From NCBI RefSeq assembly GCF_029813785.1, contig NZ_JARVKY010000011.1:186001-250000 (forward strand): a stretch of DNA of 64,000 nt, in the 5' to 3' direction. A model generated the notes under the pieces. The model was not told where the DNA came from and did not search any database. It saw only the letters and a program-made list of their open reading frames with translations. This document shows, in pieces, positions 8,276 through 16,819 of this stretch (its first letter is position 1; every line of letters begins with the position of its first letter). A program made the translations under genes and the position numbers. The stretch is from Streptomyces sp. DH41. GTDB lineage: Bacteria; Actinomycetota; Actinomycetes; Streptomycetales; Streptomycetaceae.

Positions 8276-9763
8276 ATGACTGCCCTGGAAGACCGCCGCT
8301 CGTCCACGGAGACCAGCGACACCGCCACCAGCTCCGGCCTCTACACGTACGACCTGGCGCCGACGAAACGGGAAGGGCGCCGCTGGGGGGCCTACAACGT
8401 CTTCACGCTCTGGGCCAACGACGTGCACAGCCTGGGCAATTACGCGTTCGCCCTCGGTCTGTTCGCCCTCGGACTGAACGTGTGGGGCATCCTGGCCGCC
8501 TTCGCGCTCGCGTCGGTCCTGCTCTTCCTGCTGCTGACGCTGTCCGGGTTCATGGGGCACAAGACGGGCGTGCCGTTCCCGGTGATGAGCCGCATCGCGT
8601 TCGGCATCAAAGGGGCGAAGATCCCGGCCGCCGTCCGAGGCATCGTCGCCATTGCCTGGTTTGGTATCCAGACTTATCTCGCCGCCGCGGTGCTGAGCAC
8701 TCTCCTGGTGGCGATGTTCCCCGGCCTGGCCCGCCTGGACACGAACTCCCTGCTCGGCCAGTCGACGCTCGGGTGGATCACCTTCCTTCTCCTGTGGGGC
8801 CTGCAGGTGCTCATCGTGAGCTACGGGATGCAGATGATCCGCCGGTACATGGCCTTCGCGGCGCCCACCACGCTGCTCACCATGTGCGCCCTCGCGGTGT
8901 GGATGTTCGTCCGGGCGGACGGCTCGGTCTCCCTGTCCAACGGTGAGCCGTTCACCGGCGGCGCGATGTGGCTCCAGGTGCTGCAGGCCGCCGCCCTGTG
9001 GGTCGTGATCTACGGGACGTTCGTCCTGAACTTCTGCGACTTCACCCGGTCCGCGAGGAGCCGCGGCGCCATCGTCCGCGGAAACGTGGTCGGCATCCCG
9101 GTGAACATGCTCTTCTTCGCCGGCATCGTGGCGGTCCTCAGCGGCGCGCAGTTCACTCTCGACGGACACGTCATCACCAGCCCGACGGACATCGTGCGGA
9201 CCATCCCCAACATGTTCCTGCTGGCCGTCGCCTCACTCGCCCTCATCGCGCTGACGGTGGCGGTGAACCTGCTGGCCAACTTCGTGGCACCGATCTACGC
9301 CCTGGTCGACCTCTTCCCGCACCGGCTCGACTTCCGCCGGGCCGGCCTGGTGAGCGCGGTCCTGGGCCTGGTGATCACACCCTGGAACCTCTACAACAGC
9401 CCGGTCGTAGTGAACTACTTCCTCGGCGGGCTGGGCGCCCTGCTCGGTCCCCTCTTCGGCGTGATCATGGCGGACTACTGGCTGCTGCGGAAGTCCCGGG
9501 TCAACGTGCCGGCCCTGTACACCGAGGAAACCGGCGCCGAGTACCACTACCGCCGCGGCTACAACCCGCGGGCCGTCGCCGCCTTCGTCCCCAGCGCCGC
9601 GATCGCCGTCGTCGTCGCACTGGTGCCCTTCTTCCACGCCGCGGCCGGGTTCTCCTGGTTCGTCGGCGCGATCATCGCCGCCGCGCTGTACGCGGTCATC
9701 GCCGACCGTGCCTCGCCGATCCGCGACGTGGACGGCGAGACCATCGCCGTCGCCGCGGAATAG
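8276..9763 (+). CDS. NCS1-family nucleobase/allantoin/hydantoin permease
   Basis: A 495-residue membrane protein with about 12 helices. The N-terminus has NCS1 hallmarks (W-G-A-Y-N-V-F-T-L-W-A-N-D-V-H-S-L-G-N-Y), and helix 3 has the region P-V-M-S-R-I-A-F-G-I-K-G. NCS1 carriers import purines, allantoin or hydantoins with Na+ or H+. The ATG follows CCAGGAG. It is followed after 24 bases by the racemase-fold gene and then by a GntR regulator, so the substrate is probably a cyclic ureide or hydantoin. Confidence 0.92.
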   Translation: MTALEDRRSSTETSDTATSSGLYTYDLAPTKREGRRWGAYNVFTLWANDVHSLGNYAFALGLFALGLNVWGILAAFALASVLLFLLLTLSGFMGHKTGVPFPVMSRIAFGIKGAKIPAAVRGIVAIAWFGIQTYLAAAVLSTLLVAMFPGLARLDTNSLLGQSTLGWITFLLLWGLQVLIVSYGMQMIRRYMAFAAPTTLLTMCALAVWMFVRADGSVSLSNGEPFTGGAMWLQVLQAAALWVVIYGTFVLNFCDFTRSARSRGAIVRGNVVGIPVNMLFFAGIVAVLSGAQFTLDGHVITSPTDIVRTIPNMFLLAVASLALIALTVAVNLLANFVAPIYALVDLFPHRLDFRRAGLVSAVLGLVITPWNLYNSPVVVNYFLGGLGALLGPLFGVIMADYWLLRKSRVNVPALYTEETGAEYHYRRGYNPRAVAAFVPSAAIAVVVALVPFFHAAAGFSWFVGAIIAAALYAVIADRASPIRDVDGETIAVAAE

Positions 9764-9787
9764 CCCACCTCAGCGGAAGGCCCACCC

Positions 9788-10513
9788 ATGCGCATCCTCG
9801 TGGTCAACGTCAACACCACGCAGTCCATCACCGACGCGATCGGCAAGCAGGCGGCCGATGCCGCCTGTCCGGGGACCGAGATCGTTCCGCTCACGCCCGC
9901 CTTCGGCGCCGAGTCCGTAGAGGGGAACTACGAGAGCTACCTCGCCGCGGTCGCCGTCATGGAGACCGTCCTCGCCCATCCGGAGCCCTTCGACGCGGTG
10001 ATCCAGGCCGGATACGGTGAACACGGCAGGGAAGGGCTGCAGGAACTGCTCGACGTCCCCGTCGTCGACATCACCGAGGCCGCGGCGAGCACCGCCCAGT
10101 TCCTGGGCCGACGCTACTCCGTCGTCACCACCCTCGACCGCACGGTCCCCCTGATCGAGGAGCGGCTGGAGGTGGCCGGGCTGGGCGCCAGATGCGCCTC
10201 CGTACGCGCCAGCGGGCTCGCCGTCCTCGAACTGGAGCGGGACGGACAGGCCGCCGTGGAGGCCATCGCCGAACAGGCCGCCCGTGCCGTCGAGGACGAC
10301 CGGGCCGAGGTGATCTGCCTGGGCTGCGGCGGCATGGCCGGCCTCGTCGAACGCGTGGTGGCACGTACCGGTGTCCCCGTGGTCGACGGGGTCGCCGCCG
10401 CCGTGACGATCGCCGAGTCACTGGTCCGTCTCGGCCTGACCACGTCCAAGGTACGCACCTACGCACGCCCGCGCCCCAAGCGGATCGTCAACTGGCCCCC
10501 GAAGGCCGGATGA
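9788..10513 (+). CDS. Asp/Glu/hydantoin racemase-superfamily enzyme with the first catalytic Cys replaced by Gly
   Basis: 241 residues with the racemase fold: N-V-N-T-T near the start (hydantoin racemase style) and two similar Rossmann-like halves. True racemases carry two catalytic cysteines. Here the second is present (Cys180 in L-G-C-G-G-M), but the first position reads Q-A-G-Y-G-E-H-G with Gly75. Single-Cys members such as arylmalonate decarboxylase also have Gly at the first site, so this may not be a racemase; isomerase, decarboxylase or lyase chemistry is possible. It is co-oriented with the NCS1 permease (24-base gap), and its substrate is likely what that carrier imports. Confidence 0.8.
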   Translation: MRILVVNVNTTQSITDAIGKQAADAACPGTEIVPLTPAFGAESVEGNYESYLAAVAVMETVLAHPEPFDAVIQAGYGEHGREGLQELLDVPVVDITEAAASTAQFLGRRYSVVTTLDRTVPLIEERLEVAGLGARCASVRASGLAVLELERDGQAAVEAIAEQAARAVEDDRAEVICLGCGGMAGLVERVVARTGVPVVDGVAAAVTIAESLVRLGLTTSKVRTYARPRPKRIVNWPPKAG

Positions 10514-10658
10514 CACGTCCCGTGCCGTCCCTCGCCCCCGGCCTGCGGCCGACCACGGGTCATGCCGGCCGCGGGGTATTCTGACGAGCCGCCCGACCGA
10601 CGCTCCGCACCGGCGCGGCCGGCGCGACTCGGAACGGGGAGACAGACGAAGGACGGCG

Positions 10659-11354
10659 ATGGCTGCGTCACAGGGCTTCATGCCCGAGTCCGATCGGGTC
10701 ACGCGGCAGTTGCGCGACGAGATCATCGACGGTGCGCGACGGCCGGGCAGCCGCCTGGTCGAACGGGAGCTGGCCGAGGCACTCGGCGTGAGTCGGCTGC
10801 CTGTCCGGGAGGCTCTCAAGACCCTGGTGTCCGAGGGCCTGGTGACGCCGCGACCGCGGACCTGGGCGGTGGTACGGGAGTTCACCACGAGCGACATCGC
10901 CGACCTCGACGAGGTCCGCTCGGGCCTGGAGACCCTGGGTTTCCGGCTCGCCGCCCAGCGGCACACACGCGCCGGGCTGGACAAGCTCCGCGCGACCGTG
11001 GACGCCGAACTGGAGGCGGCCCGCGCGGGCGACGCGGTACGGGCCCGCAGGGCGGCGGCCGACTTCCACCAGACGGTCATCTCCCTGGCAGCCAACGAGC
11101 TGCTCAACGAGCTCGAGCGCGTCCTGCGCAGCCGGCTGCGGTGGCTCATGGGCCAGCACGACGACCTGCTGGGCGTGGCACTGGAACACGAGGCCCTCTG
11201 CCAGGCCATCGCGGAGCGCGACGTGGAACGCGTACAGGCGCTCGTCCTGCACCACCTGGCGACCAGCCGCAGCGCGGCCCTGGGCCATCACGCGCGGGAG
11301 CAACGGGAGAGCCGGGGACCGGCGGAGCAGGCGCAGGGAGAGGGAGGGTCCTGA
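10659..11354 (+). CDS. GntR-family regulator, FadR subfamily (FCD domain)
   Basis: 231 residues. A winged helix at about 10-75 includes L-V-E-R-E-L-A-E-A-L-G-V-S-R-L-P-V-R-E-A. It is followed by a helical FCD ligand domain with the metal-site pattern D-x-x-x-R and His in F-H-Q-T-V, L-E-H-E and L-H-H-L. The ATG at 10659 follows AAGGA. It lies 145 bases after the racemase-fold gene on the same strand and is the likely local regulator of the permease locus, sensing a small carboxylate or ureide. Confidence 0.9.
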   Translation: MAASQGFMPESDRVTRQLRDEIIDGARRPGSRLVERELAEALGVSRLPVREALKTLVSEGLVTPRPRTWAVVREFTTSDIADLDEVRSGLETLGFRLAAQRHTRAGLDKLRATVDAELEAARAGDAVRARRAAADFHQTVISLAANELLNELERVLRSRLRWLMGQHDDLLGVALEHEALCQAIAERDVERVQALVLHHLATSRSAALGHHAREQRESRGPAEQAQGEGGS

Positions 11355-11379
11355 CCACGCGGGCCGGACGGCGGTGACA

Positions 11380-12300
11380 TCACGACTCCCCGGACGGATC
11401 CCGGCCCTCCCGCATCCACGGCCGCAGCTTCTCCGGATTGCGGACCACCCAGATCCGGGTGACGCGGCCGTCGGTGACTTCGAACGAGGCCACGGTCACG
11501 ACGGCGCCGTCGCGCCGGGCCACCAGGCCCGGCACACCGTTGACCGACCGCCGCAGGAGTTCGAGCCCAGGAGCCTTGTCGGCGATGGCGACCATGTACT
11601 GGGCGATGCGCGTGCCGCCCTCGATCGGACGTAGGGCGGTACCGGCCATGCCGCCCCCGTCGGCGGTCATCACAGCGGCCGGATCGAGGAGGTCGACGAG
11701 GGCCGCGATGTCCTTGGTCTCCCATGCCGCTTTGACCTGCCGTACCGCGTCGGCCTGCCCGGCCGCCGCCGTCGGAGCGCGCGCGGCGCGCGCCCGCCGC
11801 CGGGCGGAGGCCGCGAGCTGCTTGCAGGCCGCGGGAGTCCGGCCGAGGACGTCGGCGATCTCGGCGAAGGGGTAGCGGAAGACGTCGTGCAGGACGAAGG
11901 CCACCCGCTCGGCGGGTGTCATCGACTCCAGGACGACGAGGAAGGCCATGGCCACCGATTCGTCCAGGACCATCTGGTCGGCGGGGTCGGTGCCATGGCC
12001 GTGGTCCCACTCGGCGTGGTCGGGCAGCGGATCGGGCAGCCACGCGCCGACGTAGCGTTCCCGCCTGGCCCGCGCCGAGCCGAGCACGTCCAGGCAGACG
12101 CGGCCGGTCACCGTCGTCAGCCAGGCGCCGGGGGACACGATCTGCTCCCGCCGGCCTTGTGGCAGCGCGTACCAGCGCGCGTAGGCCTCCTGCACGGCGT
12201 CCTCGGACTCGGCCAGTGAGCCGAGCAACCGGTAGGCCACATTGATCAGTTGGCGTCGCTCACCGGCTGTCTCATCGGTGCGCGCCCCCGCCGCCCCCAT
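11380..12300 (-). CDS. sigJ: ECF41-type RNA polymerase sigma factor (SigJ-like) with fused SnoaL-like domain
   Basis: 306 residues. Sigma region 2 (Y-R-L-L-G-S-L-A-E-S-E-D-A-V-Q-E) and region 4 (about 125-175, with P-F-A-E-I-A-D-V-L-G-R-T) are followed by a SnoaL-type fold. Three ECF41 motifs can be seen: W-L-P-D-P in the linker, D-G-G-G in the extension, and N-P-E-K-L near the C-terminus. In ECF41 factors the extension replaces an anti-sigma factor and modulates activity from within. The gene is divergent from a small membrane protein that could be its target. No classical ECF41 promoter (TGTCACA...CGTC) was found in the 102-base divergent gap. Confidence 0.9.
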   Translation of the reverse strand: MGAAGARTDETAGERRQLINVAYRLLGSLAESEDAVQEAYARWYALPQGRREQIVSPGAWLTTVTGRVCLDVLGSARARRERYVGAWLPDPLPDHAEWDHGHGTDPADQMVLDESVAMAFLVVLESMTPAERVAFVLHDVFRYPFAEIADVLGRTPAACKQLAASARRRARAARAPTAAAGQADAVRQVKAAWETKDIAALVDLLDPAAVMTADGGGMAGTALRPIEGGTRIAQYMVAIADKAPGLELLRRSVNGVPGLVARRDGAVVTVASFEVTDGRVTRIWVVRNPEKLRPWMREGRDPSGES

Positions 12301-12402
12301 ACTCCCGACCGCCTCCTCGCCTTACCTTTCGCGGGCCCGCGTCGTCGGGCTGGTGAGACCTTACCGATCTACCGCCCGTGGGCGGAAAGAGGGGACCGTG
12401 AC

Positions 12403-12765
12403 ATGGCAGCCTCGGCAACGACACAGCGCCGCTTCTCGTTTCTGCGGATCGCGATCGCCGTGCAGACCCTGACCATCTTCCTCCAGGCGGTCTCCGCCGG
12501 ACTGCTGATGTCCTCGTCCTACGGAGAGGTGCTGCACAGTGCCGGAGCCCGCGTGATGTACGGGGCGTCGATGCTGTACGTGCTCGCGGCGGTGCTGGCG
12601 TGGAAGCCGGGCGGCGGCTCGCCCCGGCCCGTCTGGCACGCGTCCGGCTTCCTCGTCCTCGCCTCGGTCCAGGTGGTGGTGGGCATCGCCCACGTGCCGT
12701 CGGTCCATCTCCCCCTGGGCGTCCTGATGTTCGGTCTGAGCGTGCTGGCGCTGGCGCGGCGCTGA
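12403..12765 (+). CDS. Small four-helix membrane protein of unknown function
   Basis: 120 residues with four predicted membrane helices (about 12-32, 45-60, 70-90, 98-115) and short loops. The ATG at 12403 follows AAAGAGGGGACC; the frame is open upstream, but only this start has a ribosome site. It is divergent from the ECF sigma gene, which suggests shared control. No enzymatic motif; it resembles small uncharacterised actinobacterial membrane proteins. Confidence 0.75.
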   Translation: MAASATTQRRFSFLRIAIAVQTLTIFLQAVSAGLLMSSSYGEVLHSAGARVMYGASMLYVLAAVLAWKPGGGSPRPVWHASGFLVLASVQVVVGIAHVPSVHLPLGVLMFGLSVLALARR

Positions 12766-12783
12766 GGTCCGGCGCCGGGGCCG

Positions 12784-13713
12784 TCAGGCGATCACGGCCT
12801 CCCAGGTGTCGACGGCGTAATGGACCATCATGCCGTTGCGGGCGTAGAGGCGGGGGGCGCCCGTGGCGTTCTCGGTGTCGACACCGAGGCCCACCGTGTC
12901 CCGGCCCCGGGCGGCGAAGTGGGCGAAGGCGTGGCGCAGGAGGAGCGCGCCCAGGCCGCGGCCGCGGGCCTCGCGCAGGACACCGATGCTCCGGATCCAG
13001 CCCATGGCCTCGCGGTCGTCCCGGGCCAGCAGGAAGCCGGCGTCCCCAGCGTCGTCGGTGCCGGCGATCCACACCAGGGACCAGTCCAGCCGCTCGGCGT
13101 GGATGTCGTTCAGCCAGAGCCGGTAGTCGCGCGGCTGGAAGTCGAAGTGGTCCGCGAACGCCTTCTGGTACAGCTCGTACACCCGGACCCGGTCCGCCTC
13201 CGTGGCGCAGGCCCGCAGCCGCACTCCCGCCGGGACGTCGGGCGGGAGGTCACGCGTCGGGTCCACGGCTCGGCGCAGCACCTGGTGACGCCGGACGATG
13301 CTCCATCCCCGGGCGGTCAGGAGTTCGGTGTCGGTCGTGGGCCGGGCGGCGAGGTGCAGGTGGACGACGGCCCGCGCGGCTCCGTTGGCCCGTGCCCGGT
13401 CCAGGGCGCGGGCCTCCATGGCCGCCAGCACGCGCAGCCCGGTCCGCTGGTGGTCGGGGAGCACGTAGTGGTCGATGTCGACGCGCTCCCCGCCGGACTC
13501 GTCCCACAGCAGCCCGTACACCACCAGCCGGCCGCCGTCGAAGGCCAGCCACGAGTCCCGCTCCAGGTCCGTCCGCGGATGCTTCAGGTCGGCTTCGACG
13601 GTGTGCTGGTCGGTCTCGGGCCGGCCGATCTCGATCCGGTCGATCTCATTGAGGAGTTCGGTGATGGCGGGGGCGTCGGCAAGGGTGGCCGAACGCGGCT
13701 CAGCAGGGGACAT
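12784..13713 (-). CDS. GNAT acetyltransferase with two tandem domains (mycothiol synthase-like fold)
   Basis: 309 residues built from two GNAT folds, about 1-150 and 160-309. The acetyl-CoA loop is clear in the second (V-L-R-E-A-R-G-R-G-L-G-A-L-L-L) and degenerate in the first (V-L-P-D-H-Q-R-T-G-L). Conserved C-terminal residues include the Asn of T-E-N-A-T-G-A and the Tyr of L-Y-A-R-N-G. The double-domain layout matches MshD and many uncharacterised Streptomyces proteins; the substrate is unknown. The ATG at 13713 has only a weak ribosome site, and upstream starts are possible. Confidence 0.85.
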   Translation of the reverse strand: MSPAEPRSATLADAPAITELLNEIDRIEIGRPETDQHTVEADLKHPRTDLERDSWLAFDGGRLVVYGLLWDESGGERVDIDHYVLPDHQRTGLRVLAAMEARALDRARANGAARAVVHLHLAARPTTDTELLTARGWSIVRRHQVLRRAVDPTRDLPPDVPAGVRLRACATEADRVRVYELYQKAFADHFDFQPRDYRLWLNDIHAERLDWSLVWIAGTDDAGDAGFLLARDDREAMGWIRSIGVLREARGRGLGALLLRHAFAHFAARGRDTVGLGVDTENATGAPRLYARNGMMVHYAVDTWEAVIA

Positions 13714-13885
13714 GGATGCAGGGTTGTGGGTGCCGGTGGGTTGCCGCAACGGGTTTTCCGCCGGCCGCGGCACCCGCGTGCGGCCCCGTCGTGATGCCGG
13801 CGCCGATCCGGGCACGTAGGACGGCGAACCGGGGGCATACGGATGTCCCGAGGCCCTCTCCGTCGCCGACCAACGGGAGTTCCCT

Positions 13886-14323
13886 GTGACGCCGAGCCTG
13901 CGCACCGCCCGCGCGTGCCGTGCCGCCGCCGCCCTCCTCCTCGCCGCCGCCGGCTACGCGGCCACCCACCACCCCTGGCTCGCCCTGCCCGGCCTGTACG
14001 CCGCCGCGGTGTTCGCCTGGTGCGCCGCCCGAGCTCGGACGGAGCACCGGCTGCGTCTCGCGCGGGCACAGCGCGCCGAGCGGCTGGCACGCCCCCGCCG
14101 GCAGCGGCCGCTCGTCGTCCTCGCACCGTGCTGCGCGTTCTGGCAGCAGTCCGACGGCGCCGTGCACGGCCCGAAGTGCACCCGCCCCGCCGCCGCGCGC
14201 GTCCCCCTCCGGGACGACTGCTGCGAGCGGTGGTGGACGTCTCTGGGCGCACGGCACGACGCGGGCTGCCGACGGTACGCCGGTGCTTCGTGGGAGGACC
14301 GGGCCGGCACGACTCCGCAGTAG
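13886..14323 (+). CDS. Small Cys-rich membrane-associated protein, function unknown
   Basis: 145 residues: an Ala-rich N-terminus with two hydrophobic segments (about 10-27 and 32-48), a basic linker, then a C-terminal domain with P-C-C-A-F-W-Q-Q-S-D-G-A-V-H-G-P-K-C. A second Cys group, D-D-C-C-E-R-W-W, and a later Cys follow. The paired cysteines suggest metal binding or disulfides. I recognise the C-C-x-F-W-x-x-S-D-G-x-V-H-G-P motif from other Streptomyces hypothetical proteins but know no function. The GTG start at 13886 has weak upstream pairing. Confidence 0.65.
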   Translation: MTPSLRTARACRAAAALLLAAAGYAATHHPWLALPGLYAAAVFAWCAARARTEHRLRLARAQRAERLARPRRQRPLVVLAPCCAFWQQSDGAVHGPKCTRPAAARVPLRDDCCERWWTSLGARHDAGCRRYAGASWEDRAGTTPQ

Positions 14324-14470
14324 GACCGTCGGCCGCCCGAGAGGCCGGCGGACCCGGCGGCGGAGGTGAACCGCTGCCCGGTCCTCCCCTCGGCCGCGCC
14401 GACGACGGCGTACAACGGGTGGGCCCGTCCGGCCGTTCACCGCGGTGGGTCCCACCCGCTGGTCCACGAC

Positions 14471-14504
14471 ACGGCCGGCACCGACCACGAGGAGTGCCGG
14501 CCGT
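14471..14504. terminator. Bidirectional terminator hairpin
   Basis: Perfect 11-bp stem (14471-14481 with 14494-14504) and a 12-base loop, in the 272-base gap between the convergent Cys-rich protein and SDR genes. I see no credible gene elsewhere in that gap. Confidence 0.65.
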
Positions 14505-14595
14505 CCTGCGCCACGACTTCGCGACGGCCACCCGCTCCGGCAGACCGACCTCGCTCGACGCACAGCGGGGCTCGGCCGGGCGCCCCGGTGCCGCG

Positions 14596-15525
14596 TCAGC
14601 GGGTGTCCGTCAGACCGCCGGTGACGGCGATGACCTCACCGACGGTGAAGCTGGAGTCCGCGTCGGAGGCCAGGTACACGTACGCGGGAGCCACCTCCTC
14701 CGGCTGGGCCACCCGCCCCATGGGAGCCGAGCTTCCCAGGTCGGTCAGATAGTCGTCGGGGAACCGCTGGCCGGCCAGGTTGAGCACCGTCCAGGTCGGC
14801 CCCGGGGAGACGATGTTGGCGCGGATGCCGCGCTCGGCGAGGTGGGAGGCGATGGACTTGGTGAAGACGACCAGAGCCGCCTTCGAGGCGGCGTAGTCCA
14901 TCATCATCTCGCTGCCCTTGAGCGCCTCCTCGGACGCGGTGGCGATGACGGCGTCGCCGTGGGAGAGGTGTGGCAGGGCCGCCATCACCAGGTGGAAGTA
15001 GGCGTAGACGTTCGTCTTGAAGACCCGGTCGAAGTCCTCGGCGGTCAGGTCGGAGAGGCTGTTCTGGCTGTTGAGGTAGGCGGCGTTGCTGACCAGGACG
15101 TTCAGGCCGCCCAGCTCCGCGACGGTGCGTTCGACGACATCCGCGCAGAAGGCCGGTTCGCACAGGTCGCCCGGCAGCAGCAGACAGGTGCGGCCCTCGT
15201 TCTCGACCGCCTTGCGGGTCTCGTCGGCATCTCTCTGCTCCTCGGGCAGGTAGACGATGGCGACGTCGGCCCCTTCGCGGGCGTAGAGGACAGCGACCGA
15301 ACGGCCGATCCCCGAGTCTCCCCCGGTGATCAGCGCGACCTTCCCGGCGAGCTTTCCGGAGCCCCGGTAGTTGGGGGCGAGGTAGCGCGGGCGCACTTCC
15401 ATCCGCTCTTCCAGCCCGGGGCGCTGCTGGCGCTGGAATCGGTAGGGCGGAGAGAGCTCCGCCTCCTCCTGGGGCATCGCCGGACGGTCGAGCGGTCCGC
15501 TCCCCGTTCCGTTCCTCTCCGCCAT
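14596..15525 (-). CDS. SDR-family oxidoreductase (YhdF/YghA-like)
   Basis: 309 residues. A 45-residue N-terminal extension rich in Pro and Gln precedes a classical short-chain dehydrogenase domain. The cofactor loop is T-G-G-D-S-G-I-G-R, the N-A-A segment is S-N-A-A-Y, catalytic Y-A-A-S-K is near 203, and S-P-G-P-T follows. The Asp after the Gly loop and the long N-terminal tail are typical of the stress-related YhdF/YghA group. The ATG at 15525 follows GGAGG. It is divergent from the ABC exporter genes. Confidence 0.9.
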   Translation of the reverse strand: MAERNGTGSGPLDRPAMPQEEAELSPPYRFQRQQRPGLEERMEVRPRYLAPNYRGSGKLAGKVALITGGDSGIGRSVAVLYAREGADVAIVYLPEEQRDADETRKAVENEGRTCLLLPGDLCEPAFCADVVERTVAELGGLNVLVSNAAYLNSQNSLSDLTAEDFDRVFKTNVYAYFHLVMAALPHLSHGDAVIATASEEALKGSEMMMDYAASKAALVVFTKSIASHLAERGIRANIVSPGPTWTVLNLAGQRFPDDYLTDLGSSAPMGRVAQPEEVAPAYVYLASDADSSFTVGEVIAVTGGLTDTR

Positions 15526-15901
15526 CTGGCCTCCACACGATCGCACGCACGGTCGGCGCCACCGTCCGGCGGCGCCCGGCATTCGGATGTCCCGAGCTCA
15601 GGCACTCAAACACGTCACGTCGGAGGCCGCGGGAGAGCAGAGCCGGCCGGGCAACGGCCTGGATGCCGCCGAGGGCCGTCCTGGACACACGCCGGGTCCA
15701 GGAAGGCCGGGGCGCGCGGTGCCGTCATTCCTGGCGTGGCGTGCAACCTGGATCCCAGTCGGCCGCACTTGGCGTTTCCTGTGAGTGAGGTGCCCCGGCC
15801 GTGGATGGCCGGCGGGCGGTACGCCGCGGGAGCGCCGGATTCCCAGAGTTCTCCCAGAAGCTCCCAGGAACCGGTCGGCCCGGCCCGTCAGGATCTCGCC
15901 C
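15526..15901. promoter_or_regulatory. 376-base divergent region with three TCCCAG direct repeats
   Basis: The gap between the SDR and ABC exporter genes holds no credible ORF. Its right end has TCCCAG at 15841-15846, 15852-15857 and 15862-15867, spaced 11 and 10 bases apart, 35 bases before the ATPase start. OmpR-type response regulators bind direct repeats with this helical period, and one is encoded in the same gene group. Confidence 0.6.
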
Positions 15902-16819
15902 ATGACAAGGATCGACGTACAGGGACTGACCAAGCGGTACGGGCCCGACACCGTGGTGGACGACCTGTCGTTCACCGTGGAACCCGGGCAGGTGACCGGC
16001 TTCCTCGGCCCGAACGGCGCGGGCAAGTCCACCACCATGAAGATGATCATGGGTCTGGCAGCCCCCACCCGGGGCTCGGTCACCATCGGCGGTCGTGGCT
16101 ACCGCGACCTTCCCGTGCCGCTGACGGAGGTGGGCGCGCTGCTCGACGCCGGCGCCGTCCACGGCAGCCGGAAGGCGTACGACCATCTGCTGTCCCTCGC
16201 GGTGAGCAACGGCCTCTCCCGTGGCCAGGTCGGTGAGGTGCTCGCCCGGACCGGGCTGGAGGGTGTGGCCGGCAAGCGGGTCGGCGGGTTCTCGCTCGGT
16301 ATGCGTCAGCGGCTCGGTATCGCGGCCACGCTGCTGGGCGACCCACAGGTGCTGATCTTCGACGAGCCGGTGAACGGACTGGACCCCGAAGGCATCCGCT
16401 GGATCCGGGACTTCATGCGTTCCCTCGCCCGCGAGGGCCGGGCGGTACTGGTCTCCAGCCATCTGATGAGCGAGATGGCGCAGACCGCCGACCATCTGGT
16501 CGTCATCGGCCGGGGCCGGATCATCGCCGACACCGGCATGAGCGAGTTCCTGCGGACCAACGGGGTGAGCAGCGTACTCGTCCGCACGCTCGAACCCGGC
16601 GCGTTCGCACGACAACTGACCGCCGCCGGGGCCACCGTTCGGGACGGCCGCGAGTCCTCGCTCGTCGTCTCCGGCATGACCAGTGAGGACATCGGCAGGC
16701 TCGCCGTCCACCACGGTGTCGCGCTCAGCGAACTCGCCCCGCAGCGCCCCTCTTTGGAGGACGTCTTCATGGAACTGACCAAGGACAGCCTCGAATACGA
16801 GGGGGCGACCGCGGCATGA
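15902..16819 (+). CDS. ABC exporter ATP-binding protein (BcrA/CcmA-like)
   Basis: 305 residues: Walker A G-P-N-G-A-G-K-S-T (about 38-46), signature F-S-L-G-M-R-Q, Walker B V-L-I-F-D-E-P, D-loop G-L-D-P and switch His in S-S-H-L. The C-terminal 80-residue extension is typical of drug/lantibiotic exporter ATPases. The start is the ATG at 15902. It overlaps the permease gene by four bases (ATGA), and a two-component system lies downstream, an arrangement common for antibiotic-sensing or detoxifying exporters. Confidence 0.92.
   Translation: MTRIDVQGLTKRYGPDTVVDDLSFTVEPGQVTGFLGPNGAGKSTTMKMIMGLAAPTRGSVTIGGRGYRDLPVPLTEVGALLDAGAVHGSRKAYDHLLSLAVSNGLSRGQVGEVLARTGLEGVAGKRVGGFSLGMRQRLGIAATLLGDPQVLIFDEPVNGLDPEGIRWIRDFMRSLAREGRAVLVSSHLMSEMAQTADHLVVIGRGRIIADTGMSEFLRTNGVSSVLVRTLEPGAFARQLTAAGATVRDGRESSLVVSGMTSEDIGRLAVHHGVALSELAPQRPSLEDVFMELTKDSLEYEGATAA

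Noticed and set aside
14366..14752. 128-codon plus-strand ORF in the gap before the SDR
   Set aside because: Its second half is antisense to the SDR catalytic domain end, it spans a strong terminator hairpin, and its composition is non-protein-like.
13843..16236. A 797-codon plus-strand open frame
   Set aside because: It runs antisense to the SDR and out of frame with the Cys-rich and ABC genes; its product is Arg/Pro/Gly-rich with no family features, typical of high-GC shadow frames.
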